Shown here: piece by piece, positions 20,761 to 32,025 of the stretch
How positions within the stretch are numbered: the first letter of the stretch is position 1
How the letters are laid out: each line of letters begins with the position of its first letter
Program-made: the position numbers and the translations under genes
Assembly: GCF_032118995.1 (NCBI RefSeq)
Contig: NC_092649.1
Coordinates: forward strand, 18,107,332 to 18,171,331
Length of the DNA stretch: 64,000 nt
Direction of reading: 5' to 3'
Source of the DNA: Asterias amurensis
Lineage: Eukaryota; Echinodermata; Asteroidea; Forcipulatida; Asteriidae
Notes under the pieces: model-generated
Told to the model about the DNA's origin: nothing
What the model saw: the letters and a program-made list of their open reading frames with translations, nothing else
Databases searched by the model: none

Positions 20761-20959
20761 ATTAAACACCCTTGGTCGACGGAACACGTTCGCCATTTTT
20801 TTTTACAAGCTAAGAGGATGTCATGAATGACATGGGAAATGTTCGGCCGTTGGGTATTCATTGCAATCATCAAATACGTGAATATTCATGCTGCATATAT
20901 AATACGTAGGTTCAGTGCATGCACGCTCGCTTACACGCGCAGATACACTACATGTACAG

Positions 20960-21045
20960 TCAAGTGCATGTCCGCCGGACGGTTTTTGCATAGCCCGGAC
21001 ACGATTGCATATGCAAAAGTGTCCGGATCGGACACCGGCATCCCC
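20960..21045. repeat. TGCATATGCA / GTCCG palindrome cluster, right part
   Basis: GTCCGCCGGACGGTTTTTGC, TTGCATATGCAA at 21005-21016 and GTGTCCGGATCGGACAC repeat the vocabulary of 20590-20760 after 200 bp of unrelated sequence. Confidence 0.85.
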
Positions 21046-21374
21046 TGATATTCTTAGACTGAGAGCCTGGTGACATTTCATTAACAATTCAAGCACAAAG
21101 GATTTGATGGTACCAAGTCATTGTCTGTTGTGGGGTGGTTCTGAAACGTCAATTCTTAAGTTCCCCTGGGTCTGACTGGGGTCACGTGACCTTGTTAAAA
21201 GGTTGACAAATTTGAGTTTAATTAACATTTTGAGCACAAGTTCCGTTTTGGGGTTAAAGTGTTACGATTGACCCCCCCGATAATAAAAAATATAACTTAA
21301 GAACACATAACGGTTGGACAAAGGTAATTTAGCTACATTTTGTTTGCTAGTTGACACGATATGTTTATAGTAAA

Positions 21375-21785
21375 GACCTCTCGCACGAAAACGGACTTGA
21401 ATCAAGTCTAAGGTTATGTCAGCATCGGAAAGCTAGCTCGGTGTTAGACTTGACTCAAGTCCGAATTCCGTTTCAGTCCCACCGCCTGACGTCAGAAAAA
21501 CTCCCCCAACCTTTGACGACGGAAGTGCTTTACGACCTTTATCACGCTGTCACCATCTTGGTCATGCTCTTTGTTTCCATAACAGTAATGAATGCTAACA
21601 TTGATTGCGCAAACATGGCACCAGACTGTTATTTCGTTCAGCCTCAATTTGCTTACAATGAATTGAACTGGAGTAAAATCAAGATGGCCACACCGTGACA
21701 AAGGTCTATGGGGACCTCCCGCACGAGAACGGACTTGAATCAAGTCCAGGTTTATGTCAGCATCGGGACAGCTAGGCTCGGTGTT
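21375..21785. repeat. 72-bp direct repeats 340 bp apart
   Basis: GACCTCTCGCACGAAAACGG to AGCTCGGTGTT at 21375-21446 recurs at 21713-21785 with about 10% change. Each copy contains the palindrome GACTTGAATCAAGTC. The spacer has no convincing gene, and the copies could be ends of a small element. Confidence 0.8.
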
Positions 21786-21789
21786 GACA

Positions 21790-22661
21790 GGGCATAAAAC
21801 GGACGAGCAAATACAATAATTGACAGGTGTGGGTATCAGTATCTATATTATAGAGAGACAAGACGATCATTACACTCATGGACCTGGTTGTGTAAAGGAT
21901 GGACAATTAAGGTCCGGAGTGATGAGGCCTGCCTCATTACAGTTATAGTGGCCAGTCAGATCGCTCTGACAAGTGACAGTGACGTCATTGCTTTTCCGCA
22001 GGGTAATTTTTTTACATTTTTATTCTCGTTGTCAAAAATCACACCAAACACCGAGCTGGGATACAGTGGTCATGTTTAGGTCGGGTTGGGGGGGGGGGGG
22101 GCATACGCACAAGAATCCCAACACAACAGAGAAAACATCCAACAACAACGGTGATATAAAAACAAAAAAACCTATGTTTAATAAACAAACACTCCCAACT
22201 AACAAACGAGAGAAAATTTGTTTTTGTTTTGTACATTTATTATGTTGGGTGTTTGTCTTTCCGGAAACGAAAGTGGTGTTTTACGTAATAAGAATTGGCC
22301 ACGTGATATGTTGTCGGGCCCCCGACAAAAACTAATTTTGAGCACTTTATTTCACTAAAAAATTGGCGGACTTTTTCGAGCAATGGCTCAAATGAAAGCT
22401 TCTAACTTTCTCGACCCCCATCAAAATACCTATCGAGATTTAAATAAAAAAAATTGGGTCAAATCGGCCAAAAACCTGACATAGCATCTTTAAAACTTTA
22501 ATAAGGTGTCGACATGAAATTGATCGTGATGTTTAGCCAGACAATTACTTATCTCATAAGAAGACTGCAATATCCGACTAGAAATAGATAGGAGGTTTGC
22601 AGCATACACGAGGCCAATCAGATCCCGTAGGAGTGCTTGAACTACTTGAGTGTGGGCATCT
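21790..22661. other. intergenic, no gene seen
   Basis: A G-run at about 22088-22100; no exon or repeat family recognised. Confidence 0.5.
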
Positions 22662-23063
22662 TTAAAGACACTGGACACTATTTGTAATTGTCAAGGACCA
22701 GTCTTCTCACTTGGTGTACCTCAACATATGCATAAAATAACAAACCTGTGTAAATTTGAGCTCAATTGGTCGTCGAAGTTGCGAGATAATAATGAAAGGA
22801 AAAACACCATTGTCACACGACGTTGTGTGCTTTCAGATGCTTGGGTTCGGGACCTCAAAATCAAAATATAAATAATTTATGAGGTCTCTAAATCAAATTC
22901 AAATATTTAAGTGGACAATAACTTCTTTGTCGAAAACTACGTTACTTCAGAGGGAGCTTTTTCTAACAATATTCTATACTATCAAAAGGTCTCGATTACC
23001 AAGTAAGTTTTGATGCTGACAATATTATTTGGAGTAATTACCAATAGTGTTGACTGCCTTTAA
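22662..23063 (-). mobile_element. R1 MITE, full-length
   Basis: TTAAAGACACTGGACACTAT to TGTTGACTGCCTTTAA with TTAA at both ends; the central palindrome is broken by small insertions. Confidence 0.9.
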
Positions 23064-23235
23064 TACCGACATGTGGTACCTGGCGATTGATACACTGTAA
23101 TGGAGACAACACTATTATACGATGTTTAATTTGGCTGTCTCGGCACTGTGTTTGCTTATTATCAGATGACACTCCGAAGCAAACATGAGGGAAACTGTCA
23201 GAAATTTACCAACGAAACTAATTTGGTGCAGCCTA

Positions 23236-23430
23236 TTAAAGACACTGGACACTATTGGTAATTGTCAAAGATCAGTCTTCTCACTTGGTGTATCCAACAT
23301 TAACATCAAACAACAAAGCTGTGAAAATTTAAGCTCAATTTGGTCATCGAATAACGAAAAAAAAAAAACACCCTTGTCGCACGAAGTTGAATGCTTGATT
23401 TTGAGACCTCAAATTCAGTCCTCATAAAAT
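23236..23430 (-). mobile_element. R1 MITE, half copy
   Basis: Starts TTAAAGACACTGGACACTAT and stops within the central palindrome (TTTTGAGACCTCAAATTC). It lies only 172 bp from the previous copy in the same orientation. Confidence 0.85.
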
Positions 23431-25937
23431 AAACTTGATCGATAGCAAACAGGGAGTTATAATAGTGAGTCATAATTGGAGTTTTTGAGGGCCGAAAGAC
23501 CTTTTTAAATTCATCAGTTTACATTTGTTTATCTCATATAAGAAATTGAGTCCGCTGCTGTAACCATTGTTATCAGTGTGAATTGAATATTGTTGTATTG
23601 CAATTACAACACACCGACGTGACAGTACAATTCCGTTGTCAAGTCTGCTCGTAAGTTGCAAACGCTAAGGACAGAGCTAGTCAAATTGGTCATTCTTGAT
23701 CTTATGATCTTGATATGATGGTTGATCGGCTCCTTACTAGGACAAACACTCAATGAGGTTAGGTCAGGAGAGAGGAACTCCTAGTCGATTCTGGTAATTT
23801 TAAAGTAGTAAAAAAATTTTCTCAAAGAGTTGGTGTGTGTGTCAGCTATGAATTTTGTTCACCTTGAACATCATAAAACAGTCATCTAACTGTCACAGTG
23901 ACTGAATGGGGGGTTTGAGTTAAAGTTTAAAATTTTTCCAAAAGCGAGCAGTTAAAATTCAAATAAGTTTATTTTTAAACCGTCATACTTTGAAAAGTAT
24001 GAATTTAATAACCATACATGGAGCTCATCCATAAATTGTCTTTTGTCCAATATTTTCGAGCAAACTCAGGTGCTCGACAAACACTTTTGACTTTGACTTT
24101 TCAACGGGAATGTTATTGTCTCATAAACAACAATACAAACTAAATGAGCTGTTCCATTGAATTTACGACAAACACTATCATAACTAACGGACAAAAACAA
24201 TTTTAAAAAAAATATATATAAAAAAGGAATAATTTAAAGCCATTGGACACTTTCGGTAAACAGTAATGTCCAAGGCCCACACTTCGTGTATCACAACTTA
24301 TATATAAGATAACAAACCTGTGAAAATTTAGGCTCAATTAGTCATTGGAGTCGGGAGAAAATAATGGGAAAACCCACCCTTGTTTCCGCACGTTTCGCCG
24401 TGTCATGACATAAAATAAATTTGTAATTCTCGATTTCGAGAATTGATATTGTTTTAATGTTTTCTCAAAAAGTAAAGCGTGTCATGGAATACAATTTCAC
24501 CATTACCTTCTGTAGACCCTGTAAGTTATTTGTAAATATGTTAACTTTTATTTTTTTTTTGTTCTGTTCCGAAAATGTCCTACGGCTTTAAGATATGTGG
24601 ATAAACATTGGCCCATATTTATTTGATAAATAATTGTAAACCAGCTGTGTTAAACCAGCCCTTTGTAATCCAATATCTGCTAAGCGAATGCATATCAGTT
24701 ACCATTACATAACCAAATCATACATTTTAACTTAAAGCCTCAATCGATAGCAAGATATCCTATTATACATTGCGTGTGGTTGATGCATTTGCTTTGTGCA
24801 CTAATCTGTTGACAGAAAATTAGAGGCTATGCAATGGAGGTCAGGGGTTCAGCTACAATTTTCTTCGTTTTCTCAAATAACTACAACCGAAAAGAAAAAG
24901 AATAATCAATAAGCAACTTGGGTATTTGTACGGATGTATCTGAGTGACGATTGCGAGTAAACATTAAAATAATGCGTGACTGTCTGATTTCTCAAAATGT
25001 TTAATGCAGGATTTGTCAAAAAAGAATAAATTTTAGTCTGAAAACTTACTGATTATGAAGTTCAATGAATGAACCGTTTTTCTGTGAAAATCTTCTCTCT
25101 ATTAATTGCGTTTCTCAGCAAGACTCCAAAAGCACCCATGCCCTCGCTGAAATGAAGACAAAGGCCCTCCATTTAAGAACACAGTATCATTAAACCAAGT
25201 TTGAAAAACCAGCAAGAGATGATTTCGGTTGTTACAACCAAAATAACATGATGACTGCTATGTGTTTTCAACCAAATAAAGGACAGTGTGTTGACATGCT
25301 GGAAATTGTGCACGGTTTTCAACATTTTCTCCCGACTCACAGGTAAGGCCCGAAGGTAACACAGGTTTGCTTTTCCAGGTGTACTCTGGTTGATCACACA
25401 CAACATGAATATTGTCTGCTATCTATTTTCAAATCCTGAATTATGCGTTTATCTATGCCCCTTTTATAAATATAGAGACTTCCAAAATGGGACACCACTC
25501 ATGAATACACCGTATTCAAAATGATGATGAATTTATATTATGAAACTCAACACAACCTTTGGCCGGTTATTAAGCTACAGACTCTCCCCCTCTCTCTCTC
25601 TCACTCTCCATTGATATAATTTCATTTTGTTCTCTCGCTTTTGAAATCTACCCTCAACCGGACTTCAGATCAAAAAACGGGATACAGTTACTACTGACAA
25701 GAGCGTAATAAAACGGGTATTAAGTATCAAGTGATTTCCATACACCCATTGTGATTTATAATTCTTTGCGCGTGCGGAATTAAAAAAGCTAATTTTTATT
25801 TTGACGGATGCGGGGGAGATATCCCTTTTGTTCTGATCGGGGTGATGTTGTAAATGATAGCTAGCATGTGCGTCATGTGTTTTCGTTTGACACTTCCAAA
25901 AAGGGCAACTCACAATGGTCATGTAGACAAATACAGT
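23431..25937. other. intergenic with one diverged TTAA repeat
   Basis: At 24234-24500 a TTAAAGCCATTGGACACTTT element shares R1 boxes (AACAAACCTGTGAAAATTTA, GGCTCAATTAGTC) but has a different centre. The rest is unique AT-rich DNA with no exon recognised. Confidence 0.5.
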
Positions 25938-26306
25938 TTAAAGGAACTGGACGGATACTAGCGGTTACTCAAAAATAAAATTAGCATAAAAACTTGCTTT
26001 GTAGCGAGTAATGGAGATTTGTTAATAGTATAAAATATTGTCATAAACAGTTCCTTTTGAAGTAACGTAGATTTTGAGAAAGAGGCAGTTTCTCACATAG
26101 ATATTTCGGGCCTAGAGCCTTTTATTAGGCATCTGAAAGCACAACAATTTTTGCAACAAAGGGTGTTTTTATGTTAATATTCTCTAGCAATGTCGATGAC
26201 AAAGTCAGTCCAAATAATCAAAAGTTTGTTGCTCCATGCTTATGGAAAACACCGGGTAGAGAATACTGGTCATTTGACAATTACCACAGGTGTCCAGTGC
26301 CTTTAA
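25938..26306 (+). mobile_element. R1 MITE, old subfamily
   Basis: TTAAAGGAACTGGACGGATA to GTGTCCAGTGCCTTTAA; the centre is TTTTATTAGGCATCTGAAAG rather than the palindrome. TTAA at both ends. Confidence 0.88.
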
Positions 26307-27403
26307 CTTGGTGTATGAGGCAGAAGAAACCGAAATAAAGTTTAAGCAGCTTATGTCATACGGTTCAAGAGACATTGCTTTTAACACTTTATATGGTGAA
26401 GGCCACATGTCAGCACATGCTGATTGTATTTTAATACTTCCAATTGTCTTTAACACCATATGCCATGACATCTTAGTTGGATGGACCATGGAGGCAGAAG
26501 CTGGACTGTGCCGCAGGGGCGTTTTTTTGGTTTGAAGGGAACATCATCAACAATCTGGCAGCGTCCTTTGTGTACACAATTGGTATATCCAATGGTTTCC
26601 AATGATAGATTAAACCGATTGATAAAAACTTAATTAAATCAGCAAACAATATAGACTTTAATTATCACAGATAATATCTGGATTTGTAAACAACACACCA
26701 TAGGATAACCAACACAGTTGTTACAAAACGGTAATCACATAACATGTGGGAAAAGCTTGTTAAGCCGACAACGTTTCACATCAGGGGCGTTAATGGGCCC
26801 GTTGCTGTAATGTTTTATAAACAATATAGATAGCACTAATATTGTTGCATATTGCTTGTTAATGGTCTTCGGCTATTGTTTGCTTATCCTGAAAATCACG
26901 TGGAAATTTGGTTGGTAATCCTGTTTTTATCAAGGAATAAATTTCATGCTAAGCAAAGTTTTGTGCTTAGCTCTTGAAATTGGGCCAAGGTATAAGTTTG
27001 CTACCCGAATGTCCTAATAACGTGTAAAAAAAAAGCATTATTTATGTATAATTGAGATTGAGCATGAAACTTATAATTGTGTTGGACAAAACAACGGCAA
27101 ACCCATTAAAAAAGCTAATTAGTAAACTAAAATATGTTCCTTTTAATTTTGAACAAATGGAATAACATGAGTGGTGAACCATCAGCTACCTCCATGGTCA
27201 TACCATGGAGGTAGGTCTTACTGATGGCTAGTAAATAAAGCTTGTTAATAGTGTTAATGGACCTCGCCTTTCAAGATGTGTCAGAACTCCCACCATTAAT
27301 TAATAAGCTGTTTAAGCTCGCGGTATGCCCCAACCTTAGGTATTCGCCAACGGCAAATACGTTAGATGTATTAAAGCATAGAGTAAGGAGCCTTGCTCTA
27401 TGA
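26307..27403. other. intergenic, no gene seen
   Basis: At 26900-26992 a fragment of the TGTGCTTAGC repeat of 7484. At 27185-27232 a small inverted repeat: ATCAGCTACCTCCATGG and CCATGGAGGTAGG...CTGAT. Nothing else. Confidence 0.5.
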
Positions 27404-27512
27404 TTAAAGGCACTGGATGCTAATGGTAATCACTCAAGATAATTGTTTAGCATACAAACTTACTTGCGGGCATTGGAGAGCTGTTGATAGTATATAAATA
27501 TTGACTGCTTCG
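27404..27512 (+). mobile_element. R1 MITE, 5' quarter
   Basis: TTAAAGGCACTGGATGCTAA to GAGCTGTTGATAGTATA, then breaks off where the hairpin at 27510 begins. Confidence 0.8.
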
Positions 27513-27642
27513 AGTGCTATGGTTAAAACTATGACTCCCGAGGTGATCCCCGGAGCGTTCTATTTTCCCGAGGCGAAGCCGAGGGGAAATAGAACGCTCC
27601 GGGGATCACCGAGGGAGTCATAGTTTTTAACCATTGCACGAG
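27510..27642. mobile_element. GC-rich 133-bp perfect-type hairpin
   Basis: TCGAGTGCTATGGTTAAAAC ... ACCATTGCACGAG; the arms include ATGACTCCC(G)AGGTGATCC, CCGGAGCGTTCTATTT and meet at CGAGGCGAAGCCGAGG near 27574. Two small differences between arms. Confidence 0.88.
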
Positions 27643-27692
27643 TAAAAGATGACAATATTTGTTTTATAACACCCCAAACATTTCTAAATACT

Positions 27693-27796
<104 letters not shown>

Positions 27797-27924
27797 TTAC
27801 AGACCTGAATGCTACAATCCACGGACGACGCGAATACAGATTGCAAACACTTTTACTTACTGTGTTGCATGTAGTGTCGTGCAATCCGAAATGGTTACAG
27901 ACTATTAATTTATCATCCTCGTAC

Positions 27925-28010
27925 ACGCAACGGACGTGTGTCGGACTAGCGCACGGCGCCGTGTGCTAGTCTTCGGACTAGCGCATGGCAAACCGACGCA
28001 CTATCACACG
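27925..28010. repeat. CGGACTAGCGCACGGC repeats
   Basis: CGGACTAGCGCACGGC, its inverted partner GCCGTGTGCTAGTC and CGGACTAGCGCATGGC follow within 50 bp, forming a small palindromic cluster. Confidence 0.6.
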
Positions 28011-28078
28011 GCCGTCGTCTAGCAAAACTAAGACATGTCATGTGACGCGCTCTAAACCAATGAGCAGGCAGAATACTT

Positions 28079-28516
28079 GCAAGGGATGTTATAATATAAA
28101 ACATTGTGAGAAACGACTCACACTGAAGTAGGTTTTTGAAGAAGAGATAATTACTCACTTCTAAAAATATTAAAGTACTTCAGGCCTGAATGAAGCCTTT
28201 TATTAGACATCTGAAAGCCCATCATTTTTAAGGAACGAGGTTTTTTTGCCTTTCTGTCATCCTCTTGCAACTTCGATGTCCAATCGAGTCCAAATTTTCA
28301 CATGATGTTCGCATATTTTTTATGTTATATAAATATGGGATACACAGCAAATGAGTATACTGGTCTTCGACAATTGCCAAGGTGTCCAGGGGTAGATTTC
28401 ACACCTTAGAACTTGCCCTATGAGCTATTACAAACTCAATGCAAGTCCTAAGTTAACTCGCCACTCGAGATAACCGATAGTCTTAAACTCTTTGTGAAAT
28501 CCCATCCAGTGCCTTC
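28079..28516 (+). mobile_element. R1 MITE, 5'-truncated, split by R5
   Basis: Runs from ATAATATAAAACATTGTGAG to GGTGTCCAG at 28389 and resumes CCAGTGCCTTCAA at 28506; the gap holds an R5 element. Confidence 0.85.
28390..28505. mobile_element. R5 element inserted in R1, CCAG duplicated
   Basis: 116 bp with ends GGGTAGATTTCAC and GTGAAATCCCAT; CCAG stands at 28386-28389 and again at 28506-28509, as expected of a 4-bp target duplication. Interior boxes CCTTAGAACT and TCCTAAGTTAACTCG resemble the copy at 38666. Confidence 0.8.
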
Positions 28517-28807
28517 AAGATGTGTCATATGCCGTTGATTAACATGCTGTTCAAACTCGCGTCATTTTCCTTAACCAAGTGAATCCTTAGAGAAAGACGT
28601 CACCCATCAAACACATATTACGTCATTCCAACATGACCGACAGTCAAGATGATTGTCATCAAGGTAAGGTCTAAAAGAACGTACCTTTTTTTTAAGGGGA
28701 TTGTGTTTACGCATCAATCCGTAACAACCTTCCCAAAGGCAACGGACGGGTTCATTGGTATAAAACAAGCTAATTATTTTCCAAATGGCAGGAAAATACA
28801 AGAACGT

Positions 28808-29225
28808 GAAGGTCGAACGTGACAGCTTTTTGATTAATTGGGTTTTTTGACACTTCGATATAGTTGGAAAAAGGAAATGAGTTTTTTTCTTTCTTCATAT
28901 AATACTATTTGTGTTTATTATATTGCTTTCAAAGTGTGAGTGATATGACGTCTTTTGTGACTTCCAACAAAGGAAATGATACGTACATTGCAATTTCACA
29001 TAGTACACTATAATACGTATATTATTTATTAGAAGGTCGAATGTGACATCTTTTTGATTAAACGTTTTTTTTACATTTCGATAGTTGGAAAAGAAAATGA
29101 CATTTTTGTCCATAACAGTATTTCTGTTTAATGTATTGTTTTCACAGTGTGCTGAGTAATATGAATCCTTGGTCATTTACAACAAAAAATGTATATTGTA
29201 CGAGCACAAAGTACACTCATTAATT
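28808..29225. repeat. 224-bp tandem duplication
   Basis: GAAGGTCGAACGTGACAGC, TTTTTGATTAA, TTCGATA(TA)GTTGGAAAA, then TGTGAGTGATATGA/TGTGCTGAGTAATATGA recur at 28808 and 29032; about 75-80% alike. Confidence 0.8.
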
Positions 29226-29282
29226 GTATGTTAAACTTCCAAAGGAATGAATAACCCATGTGGGGAATTGTAGTTAACACCT

Positions 29283-29640
29283 TTAAACGGACATTACAGA
29301 ATAGGTTTTTGCAAACAAAACAGTTGCAGTCAGTGTAAGCACTTTGATGTAACCAACCATATACCTAAACTGACAAACCTGCAGACGTTTGAGATCAATC
29401 GGCCATCTGGGTCAAGAGACACATAGTGAAAAAAATGATTACACATTTTGCATGCAACCAATGTAAAATAAAATTTAAAAATCTCCGAACGCGAAAAAAA
29501 TTTGATGATTTATTTCTCATAAAATATGACATTTCAGACAGAAATAATTCAATTGATGTTTTCTACTAGCATCATTAGACCGTGTATAGGTAGGCGATTT
29601 TTTCTTTTTGCTAGTTATGTAATGTTCCTTCATAACTAGC
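29283..29640. repeat. dispersed repeat, copy 1 (relative at 54842)
   Basis: Shares ACCATATACCTAAACTGACA, GATCAATCGG, CATAAAATATGACATTTCAG, GTTTTCTA..CATCATTAGACC and ATGTTCCTT with 54842-55189. Confidence 0.7.
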
Positions 29641-30238
29641 AACTGATGTGACGTACATGAAATGAGAATATACGAGGAAACAAAGAAACCAAATCCCGAG
29701 GAAAACTTGTAATCTTAAAAGCGAATGATTTTGTGGATAAACCCAAATTCTATTTTTAGGAAAATGTCCTCGTCCTCCCGTTGCGGATGGTCCTTTTTCT
29801 TTTTCAAAGTCTACAATAATTAATCAATTTAAAATTGAACGCGGTAGGTTCAGAGGATACTTCTTTAATAATTAATCAGGGGACCTTCTATATGTGAATG
29901 ACTTCTAAATTTCGCGACACAAAAGGCAATAGTTTAGAATAGCTTTTGAAGTCTCCAGCATAAATAGTGGCAAACAATATAACTATAAAGGGGGAGTTTT
30001 GGGAGTCTTATTTACGAAACAAATAACCTTTTACTCTTTCGAGACTGCTACTAATCTAATTAGAAAATGGCCTCGATGGTAATATTAACCACTTTTAACT
30101 ATCGTTAATAAATTCACATGAAATTTAATATCTTTGTAACTAGAAGATTTAATTTGAAATTCACAATCAAATCCAGAAGGATTTCATTTACCGCATGTTC
30201 CATTTTTTCTTCTTTTTTTATTATCATTTTGTCCACCC
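29641..30238. other. intergenic, no gene seen
   Basis: Unique AT-rich sequence. Confidence 0.5.
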
Positions 30239-30602
30239 TTAAAGGATTTGGGTACTTTTTCAAAACGTCCATAGATTTACATTAAACTTACATGGTTTGA
30301 AGATAATGATAGTGGAAAGCTTCCCTTCAAATATTACTTACTGAGGTGCTGTAGTTTTTAAGAAATGAGTAAAAAAAAATGTCATGAAAATACGTTTGTA
30401 AATGATTAAAATAATTTTCGTCTCATGAGACGAAAATTATTTCCATGACATTGTTTTACTAATTTCCCAAAAGCTACAGCACCTCAGCACGTAATATTTT
30501 CAGGGAAGCTTTTTACTATCATTATCTTCAAACTGTGTAAGTTTAGTGTAAATCTGTGGACATTGTGTTTTTTGTCCTACAAAAGTTACATACCCCCTTT
30601 AA
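30239..30602. mobile_element. R2 long-hairpin MITE, full-length
   Basis: TTAAAGGATTTGGGTACTTT to ACATACCCCCTTTAA. The arms are inverted over about 170 bp each (ATTTACATTAAACTTACA, AAGATAATGATAGTGGAAAG, CTGAGGTGCTGTAG) and meet at TTTTCGTCTCATGAGACGAAAA near 30426. TTAA at both ends. Confidence 0.92.
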
Positions 30603-30878
30603 ATAAAAGAGGTTCTCCAAGGTCAAACTGATTTTTGTGATGCACTAAATGTTTAACTTGAGTGTTTATGACAAGAAACACATACGTCTCTCACCTAGTA
30701 TTAAACGGGTGTCAGAGTGTCATTTAATTTGATTAAATTTTTAAGGGCAAAAATTGAAACCATGACGTCATTTGAAACCAACCGTTAGCATGGATCTGTG
30801 CATTCCCAAGATGAACGTTACGCCAGCCAAATAAATGACAATGTCAATGCCGTTTTGATTTGAAGATAATACAGATTA

Positions 30879-31253
30879 TTAAAGGCAGTGGACACTATTG
30901 GAAATTACTCAAAATAAGTATAACCTCACTTGGTAATGAGTAATGGGGAGAGGTTGATAGTATAAAACATTGTGAGAAACGGCTGCCTCTGAAGTGACGT
31001 ACGAGAAAGGAGAAATTTTCCACGAATTTGATTTCGAGACCTCAAGTTTAGAGTTTGAAGTCTCAGAATCAAGCATCTGAAAGCACACAACTTCGTGTGA
31101 CAGGAGTGTTTTTCTTTCATTATTATCTCACAACTTCGATGACCAATTGAGCTCAAATTTTCACAGGTTTGTTATTGTACGCATATGTTGAGATACACCA
31201 AATGAGAAGACTTGTCTTTGACAATTACCAATAATACCGTGTCGTGTCTTTAA
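30879..31253 (+). mobile_element. R1 MITE, full-length young type
   Basis: TTAAAGGCAGTGGACACTAT, central arms GATTTCGAGACCTCA and TGAAGTCTCAGAATC, TTAA at the right end. Confidence 0.93.
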
Positions 31254-31835
31254 GAAATGAAATAAGCACTTCCGGTACAAAGGTTTACAGAGGGATGTCT
31301 GTGTATCTTTTTAACACATTGTTTTGTCTGTCATTTACATGTAAATTATACTCCAAGGGATTATTTTGGATACTGAGTTTTAAATGTCCAGCAAATGTGG
31401 ACACCCTTTACCTTGTCTGAATATATCAAGGATGTATCTCCAGCGAAGGGCAGGTGGGATACTGTTTCAAAGCTTTAGGAGGCAAAGACTTGATGACAAG
31501 TCGTTAGTCAGTGTCTATGCCTAGCGATGCCATAAGCCATATGCATTTCCAAAACACACATCCATGTGTGTACCGTTCCCGCAACTACAGTGCATGCAAA
31601 CCTATCATATCTAACAAAAACCACACCTTTTAGCTGTTTCTGCAGCGGCAGCTGAAACAGCCGTAGGTCTGCAATATTATGGTGACCATGACCACTGGCT
31701 CGCTGTAGAAATAGCACCATCCAGGGAATAACACGTAAACTGGGTTAATACCGAGCTGTCTGTCACTTGAGCAACACGTACCCAATGTATGCACCGGTGG
31801 GTAAATATTCACTTCATAATCACATAAAGACTGTT
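31254..31835. other. intergenic; Cys-rich frame not accepted
   Basis: No supported gene. A GCAGCGGCAGCTGAAACAGC palindromic block sits at 31637-31665. Confidence 0.45.
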
Positions 31836-32025
31836 CTTTCTAAAAAATAGTCTTTTATCATTTTAGTGTGAAATTACCTCTGTCTCAAAATCTATGCTAC
31901 TTCAGAGGGAGCCGTTTCTCACAATGTTTTATACTATCAACAGCGCTACAATGCTCGTTACCAAGTCAGTTTTTAAGTAAACATTTGTTTTGAATAATCA
32001 CCAAACGTGTACCTTCCCTTTAACT
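31836..32025 (-). mobile_element. R1 MITE, half copy
   Basis: GTGTGAAATTACCTCTGTCTC, CAGAGGGAGCCGTTTCTCAC and GTGTACCTTCCCTTTAAC: the distal half of an old-type R1. Confidence 0.8.

Noticed and set aside
31630..31812. Cys-rich minus-strand frame vaguely like a cystine-knot hormone tail (TCCSS ... CFSCRC)
   Set aside because: The Cys pattern ends C-x2-C-x-C rather than the expected C-x-C-x2-C, it has no ATG and no credible acceptor, and it borders an R1 copy.
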